Of a DNA stretch of 64,000 nt, positions 40,620 through 51,302 are shown one piece after another. Origin of the DNA: Suilimivivens aceti (GTDB taxonomy: Bacteria; Bacillota; Clostridia; Lachnospirales; Lachnospiraceae). How positions within the stretch are numbered: the first letter of the stretch is position 1; each line of letters begins with the position of its first letter. The notes beneath the pieces were generated by a model, which was not told the DNA's origin, searched no databases, and saw only the letters and a list, made by a program, of their open reading frames with translations. Location of the stretch: the NCBI RefSeq assembly GCF_025567405.1, contig NZ_JAOQKJ010000006.1, positions 1 through 64,000 on the forward strand, read 5' to 3'. The translations under genes were made by a program, and so were the position numbers.

Positions 40620-43211
40620 ATGAACATCAATAAATTTACCCAGAAATCTATGGAAGCCGTACAGGGATGTGAAAAAATTGCCAGCGATTATGGCAATCAG
40701 GAAATAGAGCAGGAGCATCTTCTTTATAGTCTGCTGACTATGGAGGACAGCCTGATTTTAAAAATGATCGAGAAGATGGAGATCAACCAGCAGTACTTTG
40801 TGAACAAAGTCGAAGAGATGATCAGTAAGAGAACCAAGGTTCAGGGAGGACAGTCCTATGTGGGGCAGTATCTGAACAAGGTACTGATCTCTGCTGAGGA
40901 TGAGATGAAGGTGTTTGGAGATGAGTATGTCTCTGTGGAACATCTGATGCTCGCCATGATCAAGTATCCGAGTCCTTCCATGAAGGAGCTGTTCCGTGAG
41001 TTTGGCATCACCAGAGAGCGGTTTTTACAGGCATTGTCTACGGTAAGAGGCAATCAGAGAGTCACCAGTGACAATCCGGAGGCGACCTATGATACACTTA
41101 CCAAATACGGACAGGATCTGGTAGAGAAAGCCAGAGACCAGAAGCTGGATCCGGTTATTGGCAGGGATAACGAGATCAGAAATGTGATCCGTATCCTTTC
41201 CCGTAAGACAAAGAACAACCCGGTTCTGATCGGTGAGCCTGGTGTAGGTAAGACTGCGGTTGTAGAAGGTCTGGCACAGCGTATTGTGAAAGGTGATGTA
41301 CCGCAGGGACTGAAGGATAAGAAGATTTTTGCACTGGACATGGGAGCACTGGTAGCGGGTGCCAAGTACAGAGGAGAATTTGAGGAGCGTCTGAAAGCGG
41401 TTCTTGAAGATGTGAAGAACAGTGAGGGACAGATCATTCTGTTCATTGATGAGCTGCATACCATTGTTGGTGCAGGCAAGACAGATGGTGCACTGGATGC
41501 CGGTAATATGTTAAAGCCTATGCTGGCAAGAGGTGAGCTGCACTGTATCGGGGCAACCACGTTGGACGAGTATCGTCAGTATATTGAGAAGGATGCAGCA
41601 CTGGAGCGTCGTTTCCAGCCGGTTATGGTAGAGGAGCCTACTGTTGAGGATACTATTTCCATTCTCCGTGGACTGAAAGAGAGATATGAGGTCTACCATG
41701 GTGTCAAGATCATGGACAATGCCCTCGTCAGTGCAGCAGTGCTTTCTCACAGATACATTTCTGACAGGTTCCTGCCGGATAAGGCGATTGACCTGGTGGA
41801 TGAAGCCTGTGCCCTGATCAAGACGGAGCTGGACTCCATGCCTACAGAGCTGGATGAGCTGAAGCGTAAGATCGACCAGCTTTCAATTGAAGAGATCGCC
41901 CTGAAAAAGGAGGATGACAGACTCAGTCAGGAGAGACTGGAGGATCTTCAGAAGGAGCTGGCTGAGCTGAAGGAAGAGTTCAGTAACAGAAAGGCACAGT
42001 GGGAGAATGAAAAGGCTTCCGTTGAGAAGCTGTCAAAGCTCCGTGAGGAAATTGAAAATGTTAATAATCAGATAGAGATTGCTCAGCGGGAGGGTGATTT
42101 TGCCAAGGCCAGTGAGCTGAACTACAGTACCCTTCCAAGCCTGAAGAAGCAGCTTGAGATCGAGGAAGCAAACGTAAAGAATAAGGATCTTTCCCTGGTT
42201 CATGAGAGTGTATCCGAGGAGGAGATCGCAAGGATCATTTCCAGATGGACAGGTATCCCGGTTGCCAAGCTGACGGAGAGTGAACGAAACAAGACACTGC
42301 ATCTGGATGAGGAGCTGCATAAGAGAGTGATCGGACAGGATGAGGGTGTTACGAAGGTGACAGAGGCGATCATCCGTTCCAAGGCAGGTATCAAGGATCC
42401 CAGAAAGCCGATCGGTTCCTTCCTGTTCCTCGGACCTACCGGTGTAGGTAAGACAGAGCTTGCCAAGGCTCTGGCAGCAGCCCTGTTTGATGATGAGAAC
42501 AATATGGTGCGTATCGATATGAGCGAGTACATGGAGAAATATTCTGTGTCCAGACTGATCGGAGCGCCTCCTGGATATGTTGGTTATGAAGAGGGCGGAC
42601 AGCTGACAGAGGCCGTCAGGAGGAAACCGTATTCCGTTGTCCTGTTTGATGAGATCGAAAAGGCTCATCCGGATGTATTTAATGTACTTCTGCAGGTACT
42701 GGATGATGGACGTATCACGGATTCCCAGGGACGTACCGTAGACTTTAAGAATACGATCCTGATCATGACATCCAATATCGGAGCATCCTATCTGCTGGAT
42801 GGAATTGATGAAAAGGGCAATATCAGTGAAGAAGCAAAGAAGCAGGTTATGAATGATCTGCGTGCCCACTTCAGACCGGAATTCCTGAACCGTCTGGACG
42901 AAACGATTTTGTTCAAACCATTGACCAGAGATAATATCGGTGGCATAATTAAACTTATCATTGCAGACCTGAATAAGAGACTTGCAGATAAGGAGCTTAC
43001 CGTAAAGCTGACTCCGGAAGCAGAGAACCTGATCGTGGAGAATGCCTATGATCCGGTTTATGGTGCAAGGCCCTTGAAGCGATATGTACAGAAATATGTT
43101 GAAACACTGGCAGCCAAGCTGATCCTTGCTGATGAGACGGATGAGGGTGATACGATCCTGATCGATGCAGTGAACGGAGAGCTTACAGCCAGGGTGGAGA
43201 AGAAAGCCTAA
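40620..43211 (+). CDS. clpB: ClpB disaggregase
   Basis: An 863-residue Hsp100 ATPase that extracts proteins from aggregates with DnaK. It has an N-terminal Clp repeat domain (about 1-145), first AAA module with GEPGVGKT, and a coiled-coil M domain (about 400-525), which separates ClpB from ClpC/ClpA. The second AAA module has GPTGVGKT and LFDEIEKAHPDV. No ClpP-binding tripeptide loop is evident. ATG at 40620 with AGGAGGTG. Controlled by CIRCE, in keeping with the hsp20 and dnaJ-like genes. Confidence 0.97.
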   Translation: MNINKFTQKSMEAVQGCEKIASDYGNQEIEQEHLLYSLLTMEDSLILKMIEKMEINQQYFVNKVEEMISKRTKVQGGQSYVGQYLNKVLISAEDEMKVFGDEYVSVEHLMLAMIKYPSPSMKELFREFGITRERFLQALSTVRGNQRVTSDNPEATYDTLTKYGQDLVEKARDQKLDPVIGRDNEIRNVIRILSRKTKNNPVLIGEPGVGKTAVVEGLAQRIVKGDVPQGLKDKKIFALDMGALVAGAKYRGEFEERLKAVLEDVKNSEGQIILFIDELHTIVGAGKTDGALDAGNMLKPMLARGELHCIGATTLDEYRQYIEKDAALERRFQPVMVEEPTVEDTISILRGLKERYEVYHGVKIMDNALVSAAVLSHRYISDRFLPDKAIDLVDEACALIKTELDSMPTELDELKRKIDQLSIEEIALKKEDDRLSQERLEDLQKELAELKEEFSNRKAQWENEKASVEKLSKLREEIENVNNQIEIAQREGDFAKASELNYSTLPSLKKQLEIEEANVKNKDLSLVHESVSEEEIARIISRWTGIPVAKLTESERNKTLHLDEELHKRVIGQDEGVTKVTEAIIRSKAGIKDPRKPIGSFLFLGPTGVGKTELAKALAAALFDDENNMVRIDMSEYMEKYSVSRLIGAPPGYVGYEEGGQLTEAVRRKPYSVVLFDEIEKAHPDVFNVLLQVLDDGRITDSQGRTVDFKNTILIMTSNIGASYLLDGIDEKGNISEEAKKQVMNDLRAHFRPEFLNRLDETILFKPLTRDNIGGIIKLIIADLNKRLADKELTVKLTPEAENLIVENAYDPVYGARPLKRYVQKYVETLAAKLILADETDEGDTILIDAVNGELTARVEKKA

Positions 43212-43241
43212 GGACTGCAGAAACAGACAGGAGGTTACAGG

Positions 43242-43421
43242 ATGTTACCGCAGGACGCAGATATGCTTTTGAGTATTATAAATATGAAGCTCCGTGATTT
43301 TTATGGAAGTCTGGATGCTCTGTGTGAGGATCTGGATGAGGATAAGGAGCAGATACAGAAGACACTTTCCGGGATAGGATATACCTACGATGGAGAGAAG
43401 AATCAGTTTATTGCAGGATAG
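43242..43421 (+). CDS. DUF4250 family protein
   Basis: A 59-residue protein, MLPQDADMLLSIINMKLRDF at the start, then LDALCEDLDEDKEQIQKTLS and GYTYDGEKNQFIAG, the full DUF4250 pattern common in Lachnospiraceae. Function unknown. GGAGG 7 nt before ATG, 30 nt after clpB and probably co-transcribed with it. Confidence 0.88.
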   Translation: MLPQDADMLLSIINMKLRDFYGSLDALCEDLDEDKEQIQKTLSGIGYTYDGEKNQFIAG

Positions 43422-43435
43422 CCGTAAGGCTATCC
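43414..43435 (+). terminator. Hairpin at the end of DUF4250
   Basis: AGGATAGCC and GGCTATCCT around a 4-nt loop overlap the stop codon. Only a weak T-rich tail follows. Confidence 0.5.
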
Positions 43436-43449
43436 TGTTCTTTGTGTGC

Positions 43450-43506
43450 GCAGAAGGAAAACGAGCGGCTTCGAGAGCGGCCATAGCAGAAGGAAAACGA
43501 GCGGCT
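43450..43506. repeat. Two-copy 36-bp-period repeat before the carboxypeptidase
   Basis: The same 21 bp (beginning GCAGAAGGAAAACGAGCGGC) occurs at 43450-43470 and 43486-43506. It lies in the 120-nt space between DUF4250 and the carboxypeptidase, partly in an unlikely alternative frame. Confidence 0.6.
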
Positions 43507-43541
43507 GCGGAAGCAGCAGTGTATATAGAGGAGTTTGATTA

Positions 43542-44681
43542 TTGGAAGAGCAGTTTGATGAATATGATGCAGCCAGAGAAAGAAGGCAGCGCCGGCTCGC
43601 AGAGATGAAGCGTAAGAAGAAGCAGCAGGCACTGTTTCGGAAGTACTTCCGCTTTGGTGCAATTGGAGCTGTAGTTTTTATAGCTGTTCTGGTTGTTCTG
43701 ATCGGTAATGGTATTTCAAAAAGAAATAAGAATAAAGAGCAGCAGGGTGTACAGACAGAAACAGCAGAACTTCAGGCAGTGGCGGAAACAGAAGCAGAGG
43801 AGTCCTTACCTTTAGCAGATCAGAAAGAGCCAGCAGAAGTACAGGCAGCAGAGCCTGAAGAAAATAAAATATATGAGGCAGCAGAATCGCCGGATATGAA
43901 AGCAGTCAGCGAGGAGGTCATCAGCAGCAATGCTATTTTTATCGATCTGAGGAAAAATGAGATCCTTGCACAGCGGGCAGCCAGACAGGTCATTGATCCA
44001 GCATCCATGACCAAGATCCTGACGGTACTTGTGGCAGCAGAGCAGATTGAGGAAAAGAATCTTGATGATAAGGTGACGATCACTATAGATATTACAGACT
44101 ACAGCTACAGTAACGACTGCAGCAGTGTGGGCTTCGCAGAGAATGAAAGGGTGACAGTACAGGATCTTTTCTATGGAACGATCCTGCCCTCCGGTGCAGA
44201 TGCTGCACTGGCACTGGCAACCTATGTGGCCGGGAGTCAGGAGGCATTTGTGGAGCTGATGAATGAAAAGCTGCAGAAGCTTGGCCTTTCTGACACGGCA
44301 CATTTTACCAACTGTGTCGGATTATATGATGAGGCACATCGCTGCACAGTTTATGATATGGCGATGATCATGGAAGCGGCGATGGATAATCCACTTTGCA
44401 GAGAGGTTATGTCAGCACATACTTATACGACATCTGCTACGGCAGAGCACCCGGATGGGATTACCATATCCAACTGGTTTCTGCGCCGGATCGAGGATAA
44501 GGAAACCGGGGCAGAGATCGTCTGTGGCAAGACCGGGTATGTGGTGCAGTCCGGAAACTGTGCAGCCAGCTATGGAGAGGATCAGAACGGAAACGGTTAT
44601 ATCTGTGTGACTGCCGATTCTACCAGTGCATGGCGGTGTATTTATGACCATGTGGCACTGTACAGTGAATTTACAGCCTGA
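43542..44681 (+). CDS. D-alanyl-D-alanine carboxypeptidase (DacF/PBP5-like)
   Basis: A 379-residue membrane-anchored S11 peptidase that trims the peptidoglycan pentapeptide. One transmembrane segment (about 42-64) follows a basic tail, then an acidic linker. The penicillin-binding domain has SxxK in DPASMTKILTV, KTG in VCGKTGYV, and SGADAA where SGN is usual, so the second motif Asn is replaced. TTG start at 43542 supported by GAGGAG 8 nt upstream. Not a secreted form: the N-terminus is an uncleaved anchor. Confidence 0.87.
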   Translation: MEEQFDEYDAARERRQRRLAEMKRKKKQQALFRKYFRFGAIGAVVFIAVLVVLIGNGISKRNKNKEQQGVQTETAELQAVAETEAEESLPLADQKEPAEVQAAEPEENKIYEAAESPDMKAVSEEVISSNAIFIDLRKNEILAQRAARQVIDPASMTKILTVLVAAEQIEEKNLDDKVTITIDITDYSYSNDCSSVGFAENERVTVQDLFYGTILPSGADAALALATYVAGSQEAFVELMNEKLQKLGLSDTAHFTNCVGLYDEAHRCTVYDMAMIMEAAMDNPLCREVMSAHTYTTSATAEHPDGITISNWFLRRIEDKETGAEIVCGKTGYVVQSGNCAASYGEDQNGNGYICVTADSTSAWRCIYDHVALYSEFTA

Positions 44682-44746
44682 GCTGCCTTAAGAAAATCTT
44701 TAGACAGCTTTAAGAATGGCTACAGTTTTTTTGAAGAAATTTTTGC

Positions 44747-44752
44747 TATAAT
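44747..44752 (+). promoter_or_regulatory. Extended -10 promoter
   Basis: TGCTATAAT: TATAAT with an upstream TG, 30 nt before the start of the small membrane protein. No good -35 is needed for this class. Confidence 0.45.
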
Positions 44753-44781
44753 CACGTTATAGCTATGAGAGGTGATGTGAT

Positions 44782-44970
44782 ATGCAAAAAGAAGAACTTG
44801 AATTTATTGATGTAGCAGAAGAACCAAAGAAAACAGAGAAGAAAAGAAGACGTGCGATAAGTCAGAAGGAGGCAGATAAAAGAGGGCAGATCTTTGCCAT
44901 GCTGCTGCTTACTGTGGTATTGTGCGCAGCAGTTTATGCTCTGATCAGGACACTTGGGATCGGTGTGTAG
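44782..44970 (+). CDS. Small single-pass membrane protein
   Basis: A 62-residue protein. It has an acidic then strongly basic N-terminus (KKTEKKRRRAISQKEADK) and one C-terminal transmembrane segment (IFAMLLLTVVLCAAVYALI). RBS GAGGTGA. Function unknown. It sits between two cell-wall enzymes and may be an accessory of the envelope machinery. Confidence 0.6.
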   Translation: MQKEELEFIDVAEEPKKTEKKRRRAISQKEADKRGQIFAMLLLTVVLCAAVYALIRTLGIGV

Positions 44971-45098
44971 AGTGTAAAAAAACAGGAATTTTCCGGGAAA
45001 AGATGCATATAGGATGCTGATATTTCCCTGAGAAGACATGGATAGAAATGCAGAAGCATATAGATAGGATAAGAGAGCAAAAGAGGGAGATTTCCTTC

Positions 45099-45839
45099 AT
45101 GAGCCTTACGAAAAGAATCCTGTCCTGTATGCTTCTTTTATTATTGCTTGCTCTGGTTTTGCTTAATGCCTGGCACGGAGAACAGGAAAAGAGGCAGGAA
45201 AAAACAGATTTTTCAGCAGTTTTCTGTGAAGGAGAGGAAATCCAGGAAACACTGGCAGATGCAGAACAGGTGGAAGAGCCTGAAAATAAGAAAATAGCCA
45301 TCACCTTTGATGACGGTCCACATCCGGTATATACGAAGCAGCTTCTGGATGGCCTTCTGGAGCGAAAGGTGAAGGCTACTTTTTTTGTGACCGGGGAACA
45401 GGCAGAAAACTATCCGGAGCTGATTGAAAGAATGGACGAAGAAGGACATCTGATTGGAAATCATACTTACAGCCATGTACAGCTGCGCTCCTCCAACAGA
45501 GATACATTTAAGGAGGAGCTGATCAGAACCAATCAGGTGATTTATGATATTACCGGAAAGGAGACGGAATATGTAAGGCCGCCTTATGGCGCATGGGACA
45601 AAACCTTTGAAACAGAACTGAATATGTTTCCTGTACTCTGGACTGTGGATCCTCTGGACTGGTGCTCATCCAATGCCGGCTGTATCGCAAGAAGCATTCT
45701 GGCAAAAGCCGGAGAAAATGATATTATCCTCATGCATGATGAGTATGAATCTACCGTGCAGGCTGCACTCATGGTAGTGGATCAGTTATTGAAGGAGGGG
45801 TACGAATTTGTAACGGTGGATGAAATTTTGTTTGACTGA
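45099..45839 (+). CDS. Polysaccharide deacetylase (NodB domain)
   Basis: A 246-residue membrane-anchored carbohydrate esterase family 4 protein, probably acting on peptidoglycan. One N-terminal hydrophobic anchor (residues 7-24). NodB motifs: TFDDGP, NHTYSH (two metal His), RPPYG, LWTVDPLDW and ILMHD, all intact. ATG 45099 chosen for GAGGGAGA 8 nt upstream; an in-frame ATG at 45048 has a poor site. It follows the carboxypeptidase and small membrane gene, a likely cell-wall group. Confidence 0.9.
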   Translation: MSLTKRILSCMLLLLLLALVLLNAWHGEQEKRQEKTDFSAVFCEGEEIQETLADAEQVEEPENKKIAITFDDGPHPVYTKQLLDGLLERKVKATFFVTGEQAENYPELIERMDEEGHLIGNHTYSHVQLRSSNRDTFKEELIRTNQVIYDITGKETEYVRPPYGAWDKTFETELNMFPVLWTVDPLDWCSSNAGCIARSILAKAGENDIILMHDEYESTVQAALMVVDQLLKEGYEFVTVDEILFD

Positions 45840-45906
45840 TCTGGTTTTTATAAATGAAACAACGCAGGAAGCTTCATACCAGGTACGGGGCTTTTTGTCA
45901 TTTTCA

Positions 45907-46623
45907 TCAGTCATCATAGATCATATGAATTTCTCGAAGGGATAAATACATGGGTGTGAATTCTGAGTCGACAGAATGGAGTGGTTTCATATTTATTTCC
46001 ATTGGATGAAAACCATTTTTTAGATAAAATGATTCTGCTTCAGGAATGGCATGCAGAAATAATGCTTTGAAACCAATGACGTCGGTTAACAGAGAATTGG
46101 TATGATAAATGATATTTCTCATAATCCAGGCAGCAATGGGAAGATCCTCGTTGTCATATTGGTAGAAGAGATTCTGGTATTTTTCATTGACGGCAAACAT
46201 TTTGATTTCTATTGCTGGAATGCCACAGATCTGTATATCAAACTCTTTGTTGTACTTCTGAGCTTCATCTGGGTCAAGACGTATCCGGTCTTCGTAGGGG
46301 ATGGAGGTTGTGGAAAGTGTATAGTAGGCAACAATTTCTCTTTTTTCTTCCTGACCGGTATCATCATAAAAAACATTCCAGACCACATAGGAGACGCCAT
46401 CACCAGAGTTTTGATATTGAACAGCCTCTTTTTTTATGAAATCATCAAAAGAATCATAATATTTTCCCGCATGGAAATGAGAAAGGGCAGACGAAGAATC
46501 CTGATATGCTTTTGCCAATGATGTCACATCAGGATTAAAATATTCTATATGTGTATGAGGGTGAAAATTACTTTCGTTTTGCAAAGAGATTTGCCGCCTT
46601 TTTACAGGAATCAAGAAATTCAC
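45907..46623 (-). CDS. GNAT-fold protein, possible toxin
   Basis: An ORF of 238 codons (GTG at 46623). The C-terminal part has an acetyltransferase-like end (AESFYLKNGFHPMEINMK) and an upstream segment (AIEIKMFAVNEKYQ) fitting a GNAT core. Size and tight linkage to a small upstream gene recall GNAT toxins that acetylate aminoacyl-tRNA. The true start may be the TTG near 46589 (after AAGGCGG), giving a protein about 12 residues shorter. No decisive acetyl-CoA motif (RxxGxG/A) was seen, which weakens the assignment. Confidence 0.55.
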   Translation of the reverse strand: MNFLIPVKRRQISLQNESNFHPHTHIEYFNPDVTSLAKAYQDSSSALSHFHAGKYYDSFDDFIKKEAVQYQNSGDGVSYVVWNVFYDDTGQEEKREIVAYYTLSTTSIPYEDRIRLDPDEAQKYNKEFDIQICGIPAIEIKMFAVNEKYQNLFYQYDNEDLPIAAWIMRNIIYHTNSLLTDVIGFKALFLHAIPEAESFYLKNGFHPMEINMKPLHSVDSEFTPMYLSLREIHMIYDD

Positions 46624-46720
46624 CGGATACCTTGTTGGTATTGAATTCCTGAACGAATTGAGAGGAATTTTGCCTTTTGATGATGGATATTTTATTAACA
46701 GGTTTTGCTAATACAGCCAT
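46568..46720 (-). CDS. Small protein upstream of the GNAT-like gene, possible antitoxin
   Basis: A 50-residue protein starting MAVLAKPVNKISIIKRQNSS and ending CKKAANLFAKRK. ATG at 46720 with AGGAGG 7 nt upstream; an earlier in-frame ATG (46774) lacks one. It overlaps the GNAT-like frame by up to 56 nt, the arrangement of toxin-antitoxin operons. No DNA-binding fold is recognised with certainty. Confidence 0.55.
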   Translation of the reverse strand: MAVLAKPVNKISIIKRQNSSQFVQEFNTNKVSGEFLDSCKKAANLFAKRK

Positions 46721-46991
46721 GGAAATTTCCTCCTTTTGTATTGATGAGTGACCAGAATTTATTTTCTTATTCATATTATACCATTAAGGGGAGCGGGAAA
46801 ACAATCATTGTTTCAGGCTATAATATGAAATTATTTCTGAGTATTATAGCATGGGGACAATAAAATCACAAGTAATTATTTTATTGTATATGCAGTTTTT
46901 GAACATTTATTCATAATCAAATTCATTGAGTTCGTAGCCTCTCTATGTTACACTGAAATCCAAAGAAACCGCATAACAGAGGAGAATAAAG

Positions 46992-48968
46992 ATGAAGTGT
47001 ACATGGAAAAGAAAACAGGGCTGGTTTCTGGCGATCCTGCTGGCAGCAGTATTTGTATCTGCAGGCTGCACAGGAAAAGCTGACGCAGATTTACCGGTAG
47101 GAGCAGAAGGCGAAGTGAAGCAGCAGGAAGCAGGACAGACAGATGCACAGGCAGATGAGGATCTGAGCGCAGAGGACGAAACCGGCAGGGAAGATCAGGC
47201 AGAGGATGTGCTGCTCCTTGCAGGAAGGAAGAAGGTCGTAGGTGTGCAGCCGGATGGCACAGCAGACCTTTTGTACGAAGCCGGGGAAGGATATTATGTG
47301 CAGAGTGCAGTCTATGGGGACGGAATAGTGTTTGTGGCTGTTTATCAGGAGCAGAATTCCGAAAGCACAGACAGCGGGGAGCTGGAACGCAGGCTGTGTG
47401 CGGTAGAGGACGGAGAGGAAACAGTACTCCTGGATATTGATGACACGATGAGCTGGGCACTGCAGATGGAGTACGTGGACGGAAGCCTGATCGTAGAGTA
47501 CGTGATGGAAGATTATGCGAATTTTAATAATTCCTCCGAAACAAAGGTCATCGATTTTACGAAAACGTCAGAGGGCTGGCAGCAGGGAGACAGGTATCAG
47601 AAGCTTGCAGAGCTTCCGGGCTTTGCAGAAGGAAGCATTTATGCAAACTGGAAAAGAGCACTGGAGTCACTGAAATCATGCGGTGAACTGATCACCTTTG
47701 ACAGTGAGGGAAACCGTCTGATCAGCTATGATACGGATGGAAATCTTCTCTGGGAATCTGCACTGCTTCAGGATACGTATGATGTGGATGAGGTAAACAG
47801 TGATTATACGGTATATAGCTACACAGATTACCCGGAAGAGGACAGATATGATCTGTATGATGGAAGTCTGATCCTGCATGATAATAGAACAGGGGAAGAG
47901 CAGACACTTTTTACCTGGAATGAGAAGTCAGAGGATAAAAGGGCAATACCGTTAAAGCTTACAGAGGATAAGCTGTACTATTATCAGAGTGAGGAAAAAC
48001 AGGAAGAAAGGGAAGTATTCGACAGGAAACAGATCTACAGCTATGAGCTTAAGACAGGAGAAGAAACTTTTCTGTATGAGGCGGGAAGACTTGCCGGACC
48101 GCCGATGAATACGATCACTGCAGGAGTCAGTGGTTTTGATGTTTATCAGGGAAGGTATTATTTTGCTGCCATGGAAGAGGACAGCATTGGCTGGGCTGTG
48201 CTTTCAGAAGACGAAATCGGGAAAACCCCGGCCGGGGGAAAGTCTTATCCCGGAGCATACTTTTCTGTATGGGATGAGAAACGTGATTTCAGACAGTATG
48301 GAACAGTAGAAGGCATTAAAAAAACAGTTATCAGTGACAGCTATGACATCGATGTTTATGAGTATTATCAGGAATGCTTTAAGCTGGATCCCTCCTATGA
48401 GCAGGCAGAACGGATCAATGAGACCCTGAAGGAGATCTGGGAAGGGGATATCCGGTATGCGGAAGATGGAGCAGCACAGGAGCTCTCTTATCTGACCGGG
48501 AATGACGAACTGGATGGATATTCCCGGAGCATGTATCCTTTATCTTATGATAATGAACTGAGCCGGGTGGAAGTGCTTGGAGCAGACTATCTGACAGTGG
48601 ATTACAGCGGTTATGAATATACTGGCGGTGCCCATGGCTATCCCTATCGCAGCCATTATCTGTTTGATCTGACTACAGGAGAGGAAAAGACACTGGCAGA
48701 TCTGTATCAGGGAAGTGTAGAGGAGTTTAAGGATATTGTGGCACAGTACAGTGTACAGAACTGGAAGGACAATCCGGATCCTTATTTCGGCTGGGACAGT
48801 GAGGATGCCGCCTATGCAGACCTTTACGATAACGCATCGCTGGATATGCTGATGCGGTATGGGACAGATGGAATTGTGATCGAGTATTCGCCTTATGAAT
48901 ATGGACCTTATGCATCCGGATATATTGGAGTAGAGATCCCCTATGAGGCATTGAATATTAATCTGTAA
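46992..48968 (+). CDS. DUF3298 (RsiV-like) lipoprotein
   Basis: A 658-residue lipoprotein. The signal peptide ends at the lipobox VSAGCTG, then an acidic Gln-rich linker and a long central domain rich in beta strands (FDSEGNRLISYDTDGNLLWE and similar), suggesting a beta-propeller. The C-terminal DUF3298 domain has YTGGAHGYPYRSHYLFDL, the RsiV/PdaC-type motif. Such domains bind ligands at the cell surface. RBS AGAGGAGAA. Function unknown. Confidence 0.75.
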   Translation: MKCTWKRKQGWFLAILLAAVFVSAGCTGKADADLPVGAEGEVKQQEAGQTDAQADEDLSAEDETGREDQAEDVLLLAGRKKVVGVQPDGTADLLYEAGEGYYVQSAVYGDGIVFVAVYQEQNSESTDSGELERRLCAVEDGEETVLLDIDDTMSWALQMEYVDGSLIVEYVMEDYANFNNSSETKVIDFTKTSEGWQQGDRYQKLAELPGFAEGSIYANWKRALESLKSCGELITFDSEGNRLISYDTDGNLLWESALLQDTYDVDEVNSDYTVYSYTDYPEEDRYDLYDGSLILHDNRTGEEQTLFTWNEKSEDKRAIPLKLTEDKLYYYQSEEKQEEREVFDRKQIYSYELKTGEETFLYEAGRLAGPPMNTITAGVSGFDVYQGRYYFAAMEEDSIGWAVLSEDEIGKTPAGGKSYPGAYFSVWDEKRDFRQYGTVEGIKKTVISDSYDIDVYEYYQECFKLDPSYEQAERINETLKEIWEGDIRYAEDGAAQELSYLTGNDELDGYSRSMYPLSYDNELSRVEVLGADYLTVDYSGYEYTGGAHGYPYRSHYLFDLTTGEEKTLADLYQGSVEEFKDIVAQYSVQNWKDNPDPYFGWDSEDAAYADLYDNASLDMLMRYGTDGIVIEYSPYEYGPYASGYIGVEIPYEALNINL

Positions 48969-48990
48969 TGTTGTATACTAAAATAAGTAG

Positions 48991-49025
48991 AAAGGCCTGC
49001 GGAAGGGATTCTGCAGGCTTTTTTC
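48991..49025 (+). terminator. Terminator after the DUF3298 lipoprotein
   Basis: AAGGCCTGCGGAA and TTCTGCAGGCTT arms with one mismatch and one bulge, then a T run. Confidence 0.85.
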
Positions 49026-49056
49026 CTGTAGATTTGAAGAAGAAAGGAATGAAGTT

Positions 49057-49902
49057 ATGCATTCGCCTTTGGAAATAGCAAAGAATTTTGTGGAGATCGG
49101 ACTCCACAAGGTAAGACTGTCAGCCTTCAAGATGCTTGTGCTTGGTATTTTTGCCGGCATTTATATCGGCTTTGCGGGGATCGCATCAACGACAGCCTCA
49201 GCAACGATAGAGAATCCTTCTGTGGCAAGACTGTTAAGTGCCTGTGTATTCCCTGCCGGTATGGCGATGGTGCTGATCGCCGGAAGTGAGCTGTTTACCG
49301 GAAATAACCTGATCATTATCTCTCTTTTGGAAAAGAAGATTAAACTGACAGAAATGCTGAAGAACTGGTTCTTCGTATTTGTGGGCAATTTTATCGGTGC
49401 TTCCTTTGTGGCAGTGATGGTAGTATATGCCGGAATCCCGGGACTCTATGATGGCAGGCTTGCTGAAAAGATGGTGGCAGCCGCACTGACGAGAGTGAAT
49501 CAGACTTTTCCAGAAGCCTTTGCCAGAGGTGTTCTCTGCAATATCCTGGTCTGTGTAGCGGTGTGGGGAGCTTTTGCAGCGAAGAAGGTATCCGGCAAGC
49601 TCCTGATGAGCTTCTGGCCGGTCATGCTGTTTGTACTTTGTGGGTTTGAGCACAGTATCGCAGATATTTATTTTGGGGTATCTGGGCTTCTGACCATGCC
49701 GAAATATGGAGTCAGTGGGGATGCCCTGACACTTGCAAGCTTCCTGCTGAAAAACCTGCTCCCGGTAACACTGGGCAATATCGCAGGCGGTGCAGGTATT
49801 GTGGGATGTGGCTACTGGGCTATGTATTTACGTCATACACCGGGATATGTACAGCCGATTGAACAGGAACAGGAAGAGATCGACGCGGCAGAGGAGTATT
49901 AA
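49057..49902 (+). CDS. Formate/nitrite transporter family channel
   Basis: A 281-residue six-helix FNT channel. Signature segments: ELFTGNN after the second helix, LCNILVCVAVW, and CGFEHSIADIYF with the pore histidine. FNT proteins form pentamers conducting formate, nitrite or hydrosulfide. A FocA role (formate export in fermentation) is most likely in this anaerobe but there is no pyruvate formate-lyase gene beside it. RarA follows after 3 nt. Confidence 0.9.
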   Translation: MHSPLEIAKNFVEIGLHKVRLSAFKMLVLGIFAGIYIGFAGIASTTASATIENPSVARLLSACVFPAGMAMVLIAGSELFTGNNLIIISLLEKKIKLTEMLKNWFFVFVGNFIGASFVAVMVVYAGIPGLYDGRLAEKMVAAALTRVNQTFPEAFARGVLCNILVCVAVWGAFAAKKVSGKLLMSFWPVMLFVLCGFEHSIADIYFGVSGLLTMPKYGVSGDALTLASFLLKNLLPVTLGNIAGGAGIVGCGYWAMYLRHTPGYVQPIEQEQEEIDAAEEY

Positions 49903-49905
49903 GAA

Positions 49906-51267
<1,362 letters not shown>

Positions 51268-51302
51268 AGAAAGAGCATGAAGAGGGAAAAAGGAACGGAG
51301 AT

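Noticed and set aside
42033..42869. 278-codon leftward frame opposite clpB
   Set aside because: Lies entirely within the conserved ClpB coding sequence and shows only antisense composition.
43390..43608. 72-codon Ala-rich frame crossing the repeat before the carboxypeptidase
   Set aside because: No ribosome site, overlaps both the DUF4250 end and the carboxypeptidase start; the repeat explains the apparent protein pattern.
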